Assembly (NCBI GenBank): GCA_963769905.1
Contig: CAVYNG010000001.1
Coordinates: 372,001 to 436,000 of the forward strand
DNA from: Bog-756 sp963769905
GTDB lineage: Bacteria > Actinomycetota > Acidimicrobiia > Acidimicrobiales > RAAP-2
DNA length: 64,000 bases
Direction: 5' to 3'
Position numbers and translations under genes: made by a program. Numbering within the stretch: the stretch's first letter is position 1; every line of letters starts with the position of its first letter. The notes below the pieces were generated by a model, which saw nothing but the letters and a program-made list of their open reading frames with translations, had not been told where the DNA came from and did not search any database. Shown one piece after another: positions 15,537 to 23,890 of this stretch.

Positions 15537-16508
15537 ATGGCCGCGGACGCATCACCAGGCACGGCTGCCGCGGCCACCCCACGCATCGCCTTCCTCGGCC
15601 CGGAGGGCACCTTCACCGAGGAAGCGCTCCTCGGCGAGGCCGATTACGCCGAGGGAGCGATCGTCCCGATGGGCTCGCTGGCCGACGTCCTCGAGGCGAC
15701 CCGCAAGGGTGACGTGGAACTCGGCTTCGTCCCGCTCGAGAACGCCATCGAGGGCACGGTCCGCGACATCATCGACAGCCTCGTCTTCGACTACGACCTA
15801 CGGATCCAGCGTGAGGTGGTGCTCGATGTGCACCTCCATCTCATGGCCCGGCCGGGGACCTCGCTCGAGGAGGTGGAGCGAGTCGCATCGATTCCGGTCG
15901 CGACGGCTCAGTGCAGGAAGTTCCTGGTCGAGCGCCTACCGGCCGCCGAGACCCTGGCCACCAACTCGACCGCGGAGGCCGCCAGGCTGCTCGGCGAAAG
16001 TGACCCGGCGCTCACCGCCCGCCCGACCGCCGCCATCGCGCCGCGGCTCGCGGCGAAGCTCTACGGCCTCGAGATCATCCACGAGGACGTCGAGGACCAC
16101 CCCGAGAACCAGACCCGGTTCGTCTCGCTGGCCCGATCGGGGATCCCCGCGCCGACCGGACACGATCGCACCAGCATCGCCTGCTTCCAGAGCGCGGACC
16201 GCCCGGGGAGCCTCTACGCCATCCTCGGTCAGTTCGCCGCGCGCAACATCAACCTGACCAAGCTCGAGTCGCGGCCGACGAAGAAGGCGCTCGGCGACTA
16301 CTGCTTCATCATCGACTTCGAAGGACACGTCGCGGACGAAGTGGTCGCCGACTGTCTCCGCGATCTCCACGCCGGGCTCGCCGGGGTGAAGTTCCTCGGC
16401 TCCTACCCCGCGGCCGGCCCCGCGGGACCGGAGATCCGGCGCGAGGTCGACGACGCGATGCGCGACGCGGGCGCTTGGGTGGAGGGGCTCCGAGCCGAGG
16501 TCAGCTGA
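15537..16508 (+). CDS. pheA: Prephenate dehydratase
   Basis: Converts prephenate to phenylpyruvate in phenylalanine synthesis. The 323-residue monofunctional enzyme has the PDT domain (IAFLGPEGTFTEEAL, VPLENAIEGTVRDIIDSL and the catalytic TRF in ENQTRFVSL) and a C-terminal ACT regulatory domain (RPGSLYAILGQFAARNINLTKLESRPTKK). GSL and ESRP are the Phe-binding motifs, so feedback inhibition by Phe is expected. There is no chorismate mutase domain. TATCCT lies eight bases before the ATG, close to the leaderless spacing seen elsewhere here. Residues 1-14 are poorly conserved. Confidence 0.93.
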   Translation: MAADASPGTAAAATPRIAFLGPEGTFTEEALLGEADYAEGAIVPMGSLADVLEATRKGDVELGFVPLENAIEGTVRDIIDSLVFDYDLRIQREVVLDVHLHLMARPGTSLEEVERVASIPVATAQCRKFLVERLPAAETLATNSTAEAARLLGESDPALTARPTAAIAPRLAAKLYGLEIIHEDVEDHPENQTRFVSLARSGIPAPTGHDRTSIACFQSADRPGSLYAILGQFAARNINLTKLESRPTKKALGDYCFIIDFEGHVADEVVADCLRDLHAGLAGVKFLGSYPAAGPAGPEIRREVDDAMRDAGAWVEGLRAEVS

Positions 16509-16553
16509 GGCCCCGCGTGCCGACCGACCTGGGGTCGTCCGCGATCGGCGCAC

Positions 16554-16559
16554 TACCCT
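16554..16559 (+). promoter_or_regulatory. -10 element TACCCT of the tRNA-Ser gene
   Basis: TACCCT begins 16 bases before the mature tRNA 5' end, so the transcript would start just ahead of the tRNA with a short leader. Confidence 0.5.
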
Positions 16560-16569
16560 GGCCAGCGCG

Positions 16570-16654
16570 GGAGGGATGGCAGAGCGGACAAATGCGCGGC
16601 TCTTGAAAAGCCGTGAGGTGCAAGCCTCCGTGGGTTCGAATCCCACTCCCTCCG
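16570..16654 (+). tRNA. tRNA-Ser (anticodon UGA)
   Basis: An 85-nt class II tRNA. The acceptor stem GGAGGGA pairs with TCCCTCC and the discriminator is G at 16654. The anticodon stem CGGCT/AGCCG encloses loop CTTGAAA with anticodon TGA at 16604-16606. A long variable arm (GAGGT..GCCTC type) and the T-arm GTGGGTTCGAATCCCAC follow. CCA is not encoded. The last 12 bases plus the next base recur at 17941-17953, beyond an IS element. Confidence 0.95.
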
Positions 16655-16664
16655 CTCATTGTTC

Positions 16665-17899
16665 TGTCGCGAGACATAAGCGACGATGTCGCGAGACATC
16701 GTAGACAACCAGCTCAGGGCATGGGCTGGTAATCGAGATCCGGGTTGAGTTCGAGGTGACGGAGCGGCGAGCCGTCGGTGCCGAGGATGCGGATGTCTCG
16801 TCCGGCGACGAGAAGGATCACCCGCCAACCGGCATAGGCCCGACCGAGTCCGATGTGATGAAGACGTCCTCGGTAGCGGAGGGTCACCGTGCCAGAGCTC
16901 CCCACTTTGTCGTTGCGCACTCGATAGCCGGTGGTGTCGATCGTCGGACCCTTCGGACCGCTCTTGTCCCGTGCCTCGAAGACCTCGGCGGGTGTGCGCC
17001 GGCGGAGTTCCCGGTGTGGACGGATGGTGTTGTAGTAGACCGCGAAGCGATCCAGCTGGCGCTGGAGCTGCTTCTTCGTCTGTGCCGGATCCTGTTTCGC
17101 GAGGTACTTCTTCAGAGTCTGATGGAAGCGCTCGACCTTGCCGCAGGTCTGGGGGTGGTAGGGCCGTGAGTGCTTCGGCGCGATGCCGAGCGAGACGAGC
17201 TCGGCTTCGAAGTCGCCCACGCCACCGCCCTTGGTGGCAGTGAAGATCCGACCGTTGTCGGTGAGGAACTTCTCCGGATATCCCCAGCGAGCTGCGGCTC
17301 GGTGCAGGGTTCGCACGACGTCGGGCGAGCGGGTGGTGACGAACACCCGGGAGGCGAGACACAGCCGGGAGTGGTCGTCGATGACGTTCAGCACCTCGAG
17401 GACGGTGCCGTCCGCGATCACGACGTGGGTCACGTCGGCCTGCCAGCACTCGTTCGGGAGTTCCGCGCAAAACCGGTGCCAGGAATTCTTCGGTCGCTTG
17501 TGGGGTTGCGGAGTGACGAACCCTCGCGCCTTCAACACCCGCCAGATGGTCGAGACCGACGGCACCTCCTCGTGGGCTTTGCTCAGGTGGTAGTGGATGG
17601 TCTCGGCTCCCGCGTCGACTCCTAAGTCGGTGAGGTCCTTCCGGAGGGCGACGATGTACTCCTCGAAGCGATCCGTGATCCGAGTCTGCGAGCGATGCGG
17701 CCGCCGGGAGCGCAACTCGAGACCGGCGTCCCCTTCCCGTCGGTAGCGAGCGAGACGTCGGTAGAGCCAGCTGCGGTCCGTCCCGTACGCCTTGGCCAGC
17801 TCGCCGATCGGCCGCCCGGTCCGCAAGTGGGTCTCGATTACAAACCGGCCCTTGTCCATAAACGACCCTCCCGCTCGGTGTCGCTTATGTCTTGACACA
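16665..17899 (-). mobile_element. IS481-type insertion sequence
   Basis: About 1.24 kb. The terminal 20-bp inverted repeats match at 17 of 20 positions: left TGTCGCGAGACATAAGCGAC at 16665 and, read inward from 17899, TGTGTCAAGACATAAGCGAC. TGT...ACA ends are typical of the IS481/IS3 group. TGTCGCGAGACAT is repeated at 16687, perhaps a second transposase-binding site. A further end-like sequence lies at 17916-17940 (inward reading TGTCTCAGTTCATGAGATAAGCC), so the true right boundary may be 17940, abutting the 13-bp tRNA-end repeat. The element sits a few bases after tRNA-Ser. Confidence 0.75.
16714..17859 (-). CDS. IS481-family transposase (DDE)
   Basis: A 381-residue transposase. An N-terminal helix-turn-helix (GRPIGELAKAYGTDRSWLYRRL) is followed by a spacer and an rve-type DDE integrase core: Asp in CWQADVTHV, Asp in KFLTDNGRIF and Glu in GKVERFHQTLK. 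The C-terminal part has AVYYNTIRPHREL and RTPAEVF. The ATG at 17859 has GGGAGG nine bases upstream; the longer GTG start at 17898 lies inside the terminal inverted repeat and is less likely. The frame is intact with all three acidic residues, so the element may be active. Confidence 0.9.
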   Translation of the reverse strand: MDKGRFVIETHLRTGRPIGELAKAYGTDRSWLYRRLARYRREGDAGLELRSRRPHRSQTRITDRFEEYIVALRKDLTDLGVDAGAETIHYHLSKAHEEVPSVSTIWRVLKARGFVTPQPHKRPKNSWHRFCAELPNECWQADVTHVVIADGTVLEVLNVIDDHSRLCLASRVFVTTRSPDVVRTLHRAAARWGYPEKFLTDNGRIFTATKGGGVGDFEAELVSLGIAPKHSRPYHPQTCGKVERFHQTLKKYLAKQDPAQTKKQLQRQLDRFAVYYNTIRPHRELRRRTPAEVFEARDKSGPKGPTIDTTGYRVRNDKVGSSGTVTLRYRGRLHHIGLGRAYAGWRVILLVAGRDIRILGTDGSPLRHLELNPDLDYQPMP

Positions 17900-17940
17900 C
17901 CCCGAACCTGCGCGGGTGGCTTATCTCATGAACTGAGACA

Positions 17941-17953
17941 CCACTCCCTCCGC
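17941..17953 (+). repeat. 13-bp copy of the tRNA-Ser 3' end
   Basis: CCACTCCCTCCGC here is identical to 16643-16655 (end of the T-arm, acceptor strand and next base of tRNA-Ser). The two copies flank the IS481 element. It is either a long target-site duplication or a remnant of site-specific integration at the tRNA. Confidence 0.6.
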
Positions 17954-18029
17954 CAAGTTCTTATTCCTTCAATCCAGGGCACAAGAATCCGGGTTCGAAG
18001 GGGGTTGGCTGTGACCTCGTCCGGGATCG

Positions 18030-18245
18030 TCATATCCCACCGGCCTGGAGAAGTACTGGCAGCCGAGCGTGCTCGAGACAGGTGAACCCCCTAGCTGCCC
18101 GCTTGACCTGTTTGACGCAGAAGTTCTGACCCTCGGTCGGGCCGTTCGAGGCGCCGGTCCGGTGATGGCTGCGGATCTCCTCCCGCCAACGGGCCAGCGC
18201 CTCGCCAAGGATCGGATCTCGGAGCCGTCGTCCGCTCGGCATCCG
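18030..18245 (-). pseudogene. C-terminal remnant of an ISL3-family transposase
   Basis: About 70 residues resembling the C-terminus of ISL3-type transposases: LARWREEIRSHHRTGASNGP with the hallmark SNGPTE, then FCVKQVKRAARGF and HARLPVLLQAGG. The N-terminal DDE parts are absent. It is in frame with the upstream acyltransferase and so forms the tail of that reading frame. Confidence 0.65.
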
Positions 18246-19394
18246 GCGATGGCCTTGTCGAGGAGGACGGGTGCCTCCTAGCCTCAGGCGTTTGAGACGA
18301 AGTGCCGGACGTTCAATCGCGATGCACGAAATTACGGCGATCGCCAGGGTGATCACCACAGTCAGAAGCGTGAACGGCACGTAACCCCAGCGGTAGATGT
18401 GCCACACCGCCAGTACCTGGGCCACGATGAATCCGTAGATGTAGGTGCCATAGGAGACGTCATATTTGGAGCCAATGGCTTTGCCGGGGAGGTGGATCGA
18501 AGCCCACACACAGAGGTAAGCGAGTGGCGGACCAGCCAACACCTCGGGGTTCCTCAGGAAGGTACCCACTACGAACAGGGCGACAGAAACAACGAACAGC
18601 GCTCTGGAGTCGGGAATGACATCCCGGTACAGCCACAGCACCACACCGGCGAAGAAGATCGGCACGAATCGGACGAGGTCGTAACCGGGCTCGTCCTCAA
18701 AGGTCGGAATGCCGCGTGCCGCTGCACCGATTGCCACCGCCAATGAGGATCCCCACAGAATGAGGACGAGACCTCTCCGACGCAGAAGAGTCGTGGCCGC
18801 GAGCAATGCGACCATCAAATAGCAATAGAACTCGTAGACCAGGGTCCAGAGTGAGCCGTCCCAGGCATTCGGGTACGGGGCCAGGCGAGGTGTGCCAGCG
18901 ATTCCGTAGGCGTGCATTCGGAGGAACCAGTTGACGACCACGTAATGGATCGGACCCGCAGGGGCCGACCAATAGGAGCTCAGCGGCCTGCCTCCTGCCA
19001 CCCAGCCGATCGGAGCGATGAGGAATGCCGTGACCAGCAGACAGACCCAGAAGGCGGGAAAGATCCGTAAGAAGCGCTGCCAAAGATAGCGAAGGACACT
19101 GTTCCTCGAGGCAGATGCGGCGATGAGGAATCCCGAAATCGCGAAGAACGCATCAACCGCGATGTCACCGAGCGTGCCATGTCCCCACAAGGTCTCGGAG
19201 CGATAGCCGCCGAGCACGATCGAATGGGAAACGATCACGAGCAATGCGAAGTAGAGGCGCAGGGAGTTCAGCGCATTCCGCGCGGGATCGAACACCTCGC
19301 CGATCGAAGGTCTCGCGGAGATGCGCAGTCTTTTCCGATCGGGCCGGCCTTCGCGCGCTGAGAGGCCAAACTTCGATCGACCCCACCGACTCAT
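18030..19394 (-). CDS. Acyltransferase 3 (OafA-like membrane O-acyltransferase), fused in frame to a transposase tail
   Basis: An integral membrane acyltransferase family 3 protein that O-acylates exported glycans. Residues ~40-370 give about ten membrane segments: NSLRLYFALLVIVSHSIVLGG with the family His, GDIAVDAFFAISGFLIAASASR, RFLRIFPAFWVCLL, and DGSLWTLVYEFYCYLMVALL with the conserved Tyr/Glu. The last ~80 residues are unrelated to the family: they are the ISL3 transposase remnant read in frame. The natural C-terminus therefore seems replaced soon after the last membrane helix (AVISCIAIERPALRLKRL). The ATG at 19394 overlaps the upstream methyltransferase reading frame as ATGA. It is the last gene of the polysaccharide operon. 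Confidence 0.82.
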   Translation of the reverse strand: MSRWGRSKFGLSAREGRPDRKRLRISARPSIGEVFDPARNALNSLRLYFALLVIVSHSIVLGGYRSETLWGHGTLGDIAVDAFFAISGFLIAASASRNSVLRYLWQRFLRIFPAFWVCLLVTAFLIAPIGWVAGGRPLSSYWSAPAGPIHYVVVNWFLRMHAYGIAGTPRLAPYPNAWDGSLWTLVYEFYCYLMVALLAATTLLRRRGLVLILWGSSLAVAIGAAARGIPTFEDEPGYDLVRFVPIFFAGVVLWLYRDVIPDSRALFVVSVALFVVGTFLRNPEVLAGPPLAYLCVWASIHLPGKAIGSKYDVSYGTYIYGFIVAQVLAVWHIYRWGYVPFTLLTVVITLAIAVISCIAIERPALRLKRLRLGGTRPPRQGHRRMPSGRRLRDPILGEALARWREEIRSHHRTGASNGPTEGQNFCVKQVKRAARGFTCLEHARLPVLLQAGGI

Positions 19395-20167
19395 GAACTC
19401 AACAACCTCGAGGTCAGCGTCTCGAGCCGAACTTCCGGAGTCTCTCGCGCGAGCGCCTTGTCGCCGAACCGAGGATGGCAATTGCACTCGGGCGGACGAC
19501 AACGTGCTCGAGTGGACGGCGAGTCTCCGTCGAGATCAGCTTCCGGGCGACACCCCAGCCGTCGCGCTCCTCGAAATTCTCCCCACCGCGGGTCGGTCTG
19601 AAGGAGAAGCTCCCAGACCTTGCGCACATGCGGCTCGTAGGCGACGTCAGGAGTCATCGATGGGATCCTGGCTACGACGTCCGGTGCCGTCGATGAGGCG
19701 AAGGACCAGTCGAGGTCGTCAAGGACAACCGCCCCGCCCGGGAGGAGAAACCTGTCGAGGAGGAGGGTAGCGAAACCGTCGACGAACCAGTCATGGGCTC
19801 CGTCGAGGTAGACGAGGCCGTAGCGCTGACAGTGACCCCCTTCAAGCTGTTGCTTCATCCACCAGACGTAGCCGTTGTCCGTGAAAAGTAGATCGACGTG
19901 GTCCGCAACTCCGGCCGCCCGGATCGTCGAATCCGCCCGGGGCCGGCGATCCCGGGCCGACTGGTTGTCGACACAGACCGCCCTCTGACCCTTCTGAGCT
20001 GCCAGTGCACCCAAATAGGCGCTTCCCTTGCCGTAGGCGAACCCCAGTTCCAAGATGTCACCCGCAGGACAGCTGTTCCAAATGCGTTGCAGGGTTCTCG
20101 CCTGCTCCAAAGTCATGTAGGGCGTGTCGTGGACCGCTTGGTCGACGTCTTCAACCGAAATCGGCAT
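19391..20167 (-). CDS. Class I SAM-dependent methyltransferase, probably frameshifted near 19575
   Basis: A Methyltransf_24-type enzyme of 258 residues as read. The SAM-binding fold is visible: LQRIWNSCPAGDILELGFAYGKGSAYL, AVCVDNQS, VDLLFTDN, YGLVYLDGAHDW and LLPGGAVVLDDLDW. Residues after ~197 (GEFRGARRLG onward) lose the high-GC third-codon pattern. The overlapping -1 frame continues naturally (EERDGWGVARKLIST to FGSRR, stop at 19414) with strong third-position GC. One extra T in GAATTTCGAG (plus-strand 19574-19579) explains this. The likely substrate is a glycan sugar of the surrounding polysaccharide cluster, but this is not certain. Confidence 0.75.
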   Translation of the reverse strand: MPISVEDVDQAVHDTPYMTLEQARTLQRIWNSCPAGDILELGFAYGKGSAYLGALAAQKGQRAVCVDNQSARDRRPRADSTIRAAGVADHVDLLFTDNGYVWWMKQQLEGGHCQRYGLVYLDGAHDWFVDGFATLLLDRFLLPGGAVVLDDLDWSFASSTAPDVVARIPSMTPDVAYEPHVRKVWELLLQTDPRWGEFRGARRLGCRPEADLDGDSPSTRARCRPPECNCHPRFGDKALARETPEVRLETLTSRLLSS

Positions 20168-20184
20168 CGCTGTCTTCGCTCACT

Positions 20185-21822
20185 TTATGTCGTATCCCCT
20201 TGCTCATTCACTCGGGTCAAAGCGGACTCCTGCGCGGCCATTAACCCGTAACTCCGATGCCTGAGGAGGCCCACTCGCGCGCCAAGCTTTACCATTGCGT
20301 TGTGTAGTTCGTCAGGTATTCCGCCAAGCAAATAGAGAACCCCCACGTAGAAAGCCACTTCGCCGACTGCAAGCGCTCCAGCCACCACAAACCCTCGTGA
20401 CCCCGACGACAGGAGGACGCCGAACAGCAAGACAGACAGGACGCCGACCGCGACTGGGCGCAGGAGGATCCTTACGAGCGGGACCTTCAGCCCGACGCCC
20501 GAGCGAAACACGAGGTACACGCCACAAAGGGTCACCAGCTCAGAAGCCAAATAGGCCGAGGCGGCACCATCCAAACCATACATCGGGATAACGATCACGT
20601 TCGTAATCACATTCACGGCAAGTCCGAGTATGCTCACCACGATCATTTTGTGATGACGGTTGCGGGCGACACTGGCGAATCCCAGGCCAGCGTTCAGGAA
20701 AGAAAAGATGCAGGAAACTGCCAAGATCGAAAGAGGTGCTGCTGCCGCTGCGAACTTTTCACCTGCCAGAACGCGGATCACCTGTGCACCGAAGCAGAGG
20801 GTTCCCGCGGCGACCAAGGCGCCGGCGGCTGCCAGATAGCGCATCGCTCGGTCGACGATCTTGCCGAGGTCGGATTCAGTAGCGGTTGTCATCGCCGGCA
20901 GGAGACTCGTCATGAGAATGCTGGGGATGAGGAGGAAGAAATTAATAATGGCGTAGGCGACGCCATAGATTCCAACATTGTCGGAGGTGGAGATGACACT
21001 CAAGATGACGAGATCGGCCTTGAGGTACAGCAGATTGACGATCTGGATGATGCCGATGGTCAAGGATTGGGCAACGATTGTTCGCCAGCGCTTGAGGTTG
21101 AACCTCGGTCCGAATCGTACGTTTCGGCGAGTCGCAAAGAACGCGGTAAGGCCCGTGACGGCGACCGCCACCAGATACGCCCATACGCAGGCTATTACGC
21201 CCCCGCCAAGCCAGAGCACGGCGATCACCAATCCAACAAACATGACTTGTTGTAACAGGATTATGGCGGCCGAAACGTGGTTCCGAACGCCAGCGACGAA
21301 GTATCCCAGGCAAACGCTTCGAAGCGCATCGAACGGTACCGCACACGCAGCGATAACAACGCAGTATCTCAGGTTGCCATTCGAGCCTGGATAGACAAGG
21401 AACCCGAGGAACGAGACGACGGGAACAAAAACCAGGCTCAGCGTAAGTCGGAGCCCGAGGTTGTGACCGAGAATCGATGCTGCCTTCTCTGGGGTCTTCG
21501 CTATCTCCCGTCCGGTGATGGCATTGACGCCGAGGTCGGCAAGCAGCATCGCGGAGGCAACGAATGAGATAGAGGCAACGAAGTCCCCGTACTGCGACGG
21601 TCCGAGCCTCGTCGTCATGAGCCTGAGGGATATCGTGCCGAGAAGTGCCACAAGAAGGTTGCTCGAGAGCACGGACGATGTGGAGATCAGGACACGGCGA
21701 CGGTAGCGGTCGGGTGCGCCCGGCACATCGATCCGGGTAGAAGGCCTGCTGACGGCACCCTCCAAGTCGTCCTCGTCATGAGAATCACTCGCATTGGTCC
21801 GTCGACGCAAGGGCAGAAGCAT
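20185..21822 (-). CDS. Wzx-type polysaccharide flippase
   Basis: A ~545-residue MOP-superfamily protein (polysaccharide biosynthesis/oligosaccharide flippase) with about 14 membrane segments. It has a basic cytosolic N-terminus (LLPLRRRTNASDSHDEDD), then SSVLSSNLLVALLGTISLRLM, TTRLGPSQYGDFVASISFV, ADLGVNAITGREIA, and the central ADLVILSVISTSDNVGIYGVAYAI that is typical of Wzx. It would turn lipid-linked repeat units across the membrane. The ATG at 21822 follows the GT2 stop by 28 bases; an in-frame GTG at 21837 is an alternative. It belongs to a single long minus-strand operon with the glycosyltransferases. Confidence 0.88.
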   Translation of the reverse strand: MLLPLRRRTNASDSHDEDDLEGAVSRPSTRIDVPGAPDRYRRRVLISTSSVLSSNLLVALLGTISLRLMTTRLGPSQYGDFVASISFVASAMLLADLGVNAITGREIAKTPEKAASILGHNLGLRLTLSLVFVPVVSFLGFLVYPGSNGNLRYCVVIAACAVPFDALRSVCLGYFVAGVRNHVSAAIILLQQVMFVGLVIAVLWLGGGVIACVWAYLVAVAVTGLTAFFATRRNVRFGPRFNLKRWRTIVAQSLTIGIIQIVNLLYLKADLVILSVISTSDNVGIYGVAYAIINFFLLIPSILMTSLLPAMTTATESDLGKIVDRAMRYLAAAGALVAAGTLCFGAQVIRVLAGEKFAAAAAPLSILAVSCIFSFLNAGLGFASVARNRHHKMIVVSILGLAVNVITNVIVIPMYGLDGAASAYLASELVTLCGVYLVFRSGVGLKVPLVRILLRPVAVGVLSVLLFGVLLSSGSRGFVVAGALAVGEVAFYVGVLYLLGGIPDELHNAMVKLGARVGLLRHRSYGLMAAQESALTRVNEQGDTT

Positions 21823-21850
21823 GCGTCGCGACAGAACACCTGCAGCGTGG

Positions 21851-22759
21851 TCAGAGCCGGTCACAGCGGCCAGACCTTCCCTGCCAAAAGTCCACGTAGG
21901 CCAGAGCCAAGGCACGAGACGTACGAAGGGCTGCACGGTATCCCTGGCAGCGAAGCGATTTCTTTATCTTCCAGGCCGACTCCCGCAGGCTGCTCCGTGT
22001 GAGATCAAGACGTGTACGGCCCGTCTTTTCATTGAAGAGACGGAGGCGGTTGCGGAGGAAGTAGTACTCGTAGACTTTCGAGCCGGATCCACCCGTCGTC
22101 GTGCTGACAAAATGTGTGGCGGTCGCCTCGGGGACGAACCCGACATCATGACCGGCCTCCTTGATGCGCACAGTCCACTCAGTCTCTTCCCAATACAAGA
22201 AGTACGACGGATCCATGTAGCCCACTTCGTCGACGACCGACTGCCGTACGAGCATTGCGCAGCCGGTTGGCCGACCCGTTCGCGTTGCTCCGGAGGTTGG
22301 CGTCAGGTTGGGTTCATCGGAGCCGATGTGGTCATATTGGCTGCGCTCGAGGTCCAAGTCGGCTCCCGCGTACCAGATGTCTCCAGATGATCCACTGATG
22401 ATCATTGGGCTGACGACGGCCAGTTCGGGGTTCGCATCCATAGCCCCGAGCAGGGTCTCGATGCAGTGGGAGTTGACCGAGGCGTCGGGATTGAGAAAGA
22501 ACAGATAGTCAGGATGAAGGGTTTGTGCAGCACGGATAGCGAGATTGCATCCTCCAGCGAAGCCGAGGTTCTCGCGTTGTTCCAACACTGTCGCGTCGGG
22601 AGCCATCGAGCGCACTATCGCCACCGTGCCGTCCGAAGAGGCGTTGTCGACCAGGAACACAACCGACGGAACTGTGGATTCATTCAGCGATCGGAGGCAT
22701 TCCGCCATCGTGTCCGAACAGTTGTGCGTGACGATGATGGTCGCCAAGAATGCGCTCAT
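21851..22759 (-). CDS. GT2 glycosyltransferase (rhamnosyltransferase-like)
   Basis: A 302-residue inverting GT-A enzyme. Motifs: IIVTHNCSDTMAECLRSL, VFLVDNASSDGT, the nucleotide-sugar/metal-binding FFLNPDASV, GCAMLVRQSVVDEVGYMDPSYFLYWEETEW (the ED/EEtEW acceptor motif) and the C-terminal YYFLRNRLRLF. This domain style (WbbL-like) often transfers rhamnose to a lipid-linked acceptor. The ATG overlaps the upstream gene stop as ATGA. Donor and acceptor are not determinable from sequence alone. Confidence 0.88.
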   Translation of the reverse strand: MSAFLATIIVTHNCSDTMAECLRSLNESTVPSVVFLVDNASSDGTVAIVRSMAPDATVLEQRENLGFAGGCNLAIRAAQTLHPDYLFFLNPDASVNSHCIETLLGAMDANPELAVVSPMIISGSSGDIWYAGADLDLERSQYDHIGSDEPNLTPTSGATRTGRPTGCAMLVRQSVVDEVGYMDPSYFLYWEETEWTVRIKEAGHDVGFVPEATATHFVSTTTGGSGSKVYEYYFLRNRLRLFNEKTGRTRLDLTRSSLRESAWKIKKSLRCQGYRAALRTSRALALAYVDFWQGRSGRCDRL

Positions 22760-23778
22760 TGTCCGACTCCCATCACAATGTCGTTGCGGTAGGCAGCGAG
22801 GGACAGATGGACATCAGTCAAAGGAAGGACGGCCGAGACTCGAGGATCGTAAAATACGGAGTTGTAGATGACGTCGTGGTTACGGATGGTCGAGGCGAGT
22901 CCGGCCACGTAGGTTGGATCGTCGCCGGCACCACCCTGGGAAGGCGGCGCCAGACCCCACTCCGGAATGCTCATCGGCTTGTTGTGTTTCTGAGCAAAGT
23001 CTGCGATTGCATTGAGGCCGTCCGGCTCGTTGCTCAGCTTCCGCCAGCGCTCTTCCGGCGTAAGCCCAGACTGACCGATACCGGAGTCGTAGGCGTCAAT
23101 ACCGATGATGTTCACCGCAGCATCGCCGGGGTACCACTCGTCGAGGGGGATCGGCTGGACGTGCTGGTTGACCGTCCAGTCGAAGAGGAAATGAGCTCCG
23201 GTCACCGCGTTCATCGCCTGGGCGATGTTCGCCCAATACCGTGCCCAGTCTCCATACTGGGACGGATCGGGGCCGAGGTCGCTTTCCGGATCAGAGTTGT
23301 CGTTCGCCTCCGCACCCAATCGAATGACCGAGTCGCCCAGGCCTTCTCGGACAAGATGACTCGCCAACCGCGTCGCGTACGTGTTGTACCGACCGGCGGC
23401 CCCGAGCACTCGCCAGTTGGACGGGGCGTCCTTGGGGACCATGGATTGCGTGATGATGATGCGCCGCCCCGGCACGGCGCGGTTCCACGCCAACCAGTTG
23501 GTGTCCGGGCTCGGATGACTCGCCCACCACACGTTGGTCCAATCGGCCCAGGTCGTACTCGAAGAGTTGTAGAGGAGGACGCACCTGAACGTTGTCCCTG
23601 TGGCCGCCTCCAACATCGCGAGAGCGGTCCTGCTCTCATCCGGATAGACACAGTTGGACTTCGAGTCCCCACTCATGAATTGACCACCGGCCGTCAGCCG
23701 CAGACCGGCTACGAGCAGAAGGCATGCCACGCCGGCAGTGACGAACGTCCAAAAGACAGCTCTCATACTGCGAACCAT
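22756..23778 (-). CDS. Membrane-anchored GH26-like glycoside hydrolase
   Basis: A 340-residue protein with one N-terminal hydrophobic segment (FWTFVTAGVACLLLVAGLRL) acting as signal anchor, so the enzyme domain is outside. The TIM-barrel region resembles GH26 and related clan A hydrolases: DWTNVWWASHP, VIRLGAEANDNSD (the Glu would be the acid/base position), HFLFDWTVNQHVQP, AVNIIGIDAYDSG and PMSIPEWGLAP with a probable nucleophile Glu. It could trim or cut the glycan made by the cluster. The family assignment is by motif impression; other clan A families are possible. Its stop overlaps the GT2 start. Confidence 0.62.
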   Translation of the reverse strand: MVRSMRAVFWTFVTAGVACLLLVAGLRLTAGGQFMSGDSKSNCVYPDESRTALAMLEAATGTTFRCVLLYNSSSTTWADWTNVWWASHPSPDTNWLAWNRAVPGRRIIITQSMVPKDAPSNWRVLGAAGRYNTYATRLASHLVREGLGDSVIRLGAEANDNSDPESDLGPDPSQYGDWARYWANIAQAMNAVTGAHFLFDWTVNQHVQPIPLDEWYPGDAAVNIIGIDAYDSGIGQSGLTPEERWRKLSNEPDGLNAIADFAQKHNKPMSIPEWGLAPPSQGGAGDDPTYVAGLASTIRNHDVIYNSVFYDPRVSAVLPLTDVHLSLAAYRNDIVMGVGQ

Positions 23779-23890
23779 CGACCGTTAGCTCCCCGGTTCG
23801 CACCCGAGGCTCCATCGAAAAGCGTGAGCCGTACCCGACGACGGACGACGGGAATTGATGTGCCCCGAAACTTGTCGATCCAACACGGGG

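Noticed and set aside
19391..20167. Programmed ribosomal frameshifting in the methyltransferase gene
   Set aside because: No slippery heptamer and downstream stem were evident, and two other genes have similar single-base breaks. Mutation or base error is simpler.
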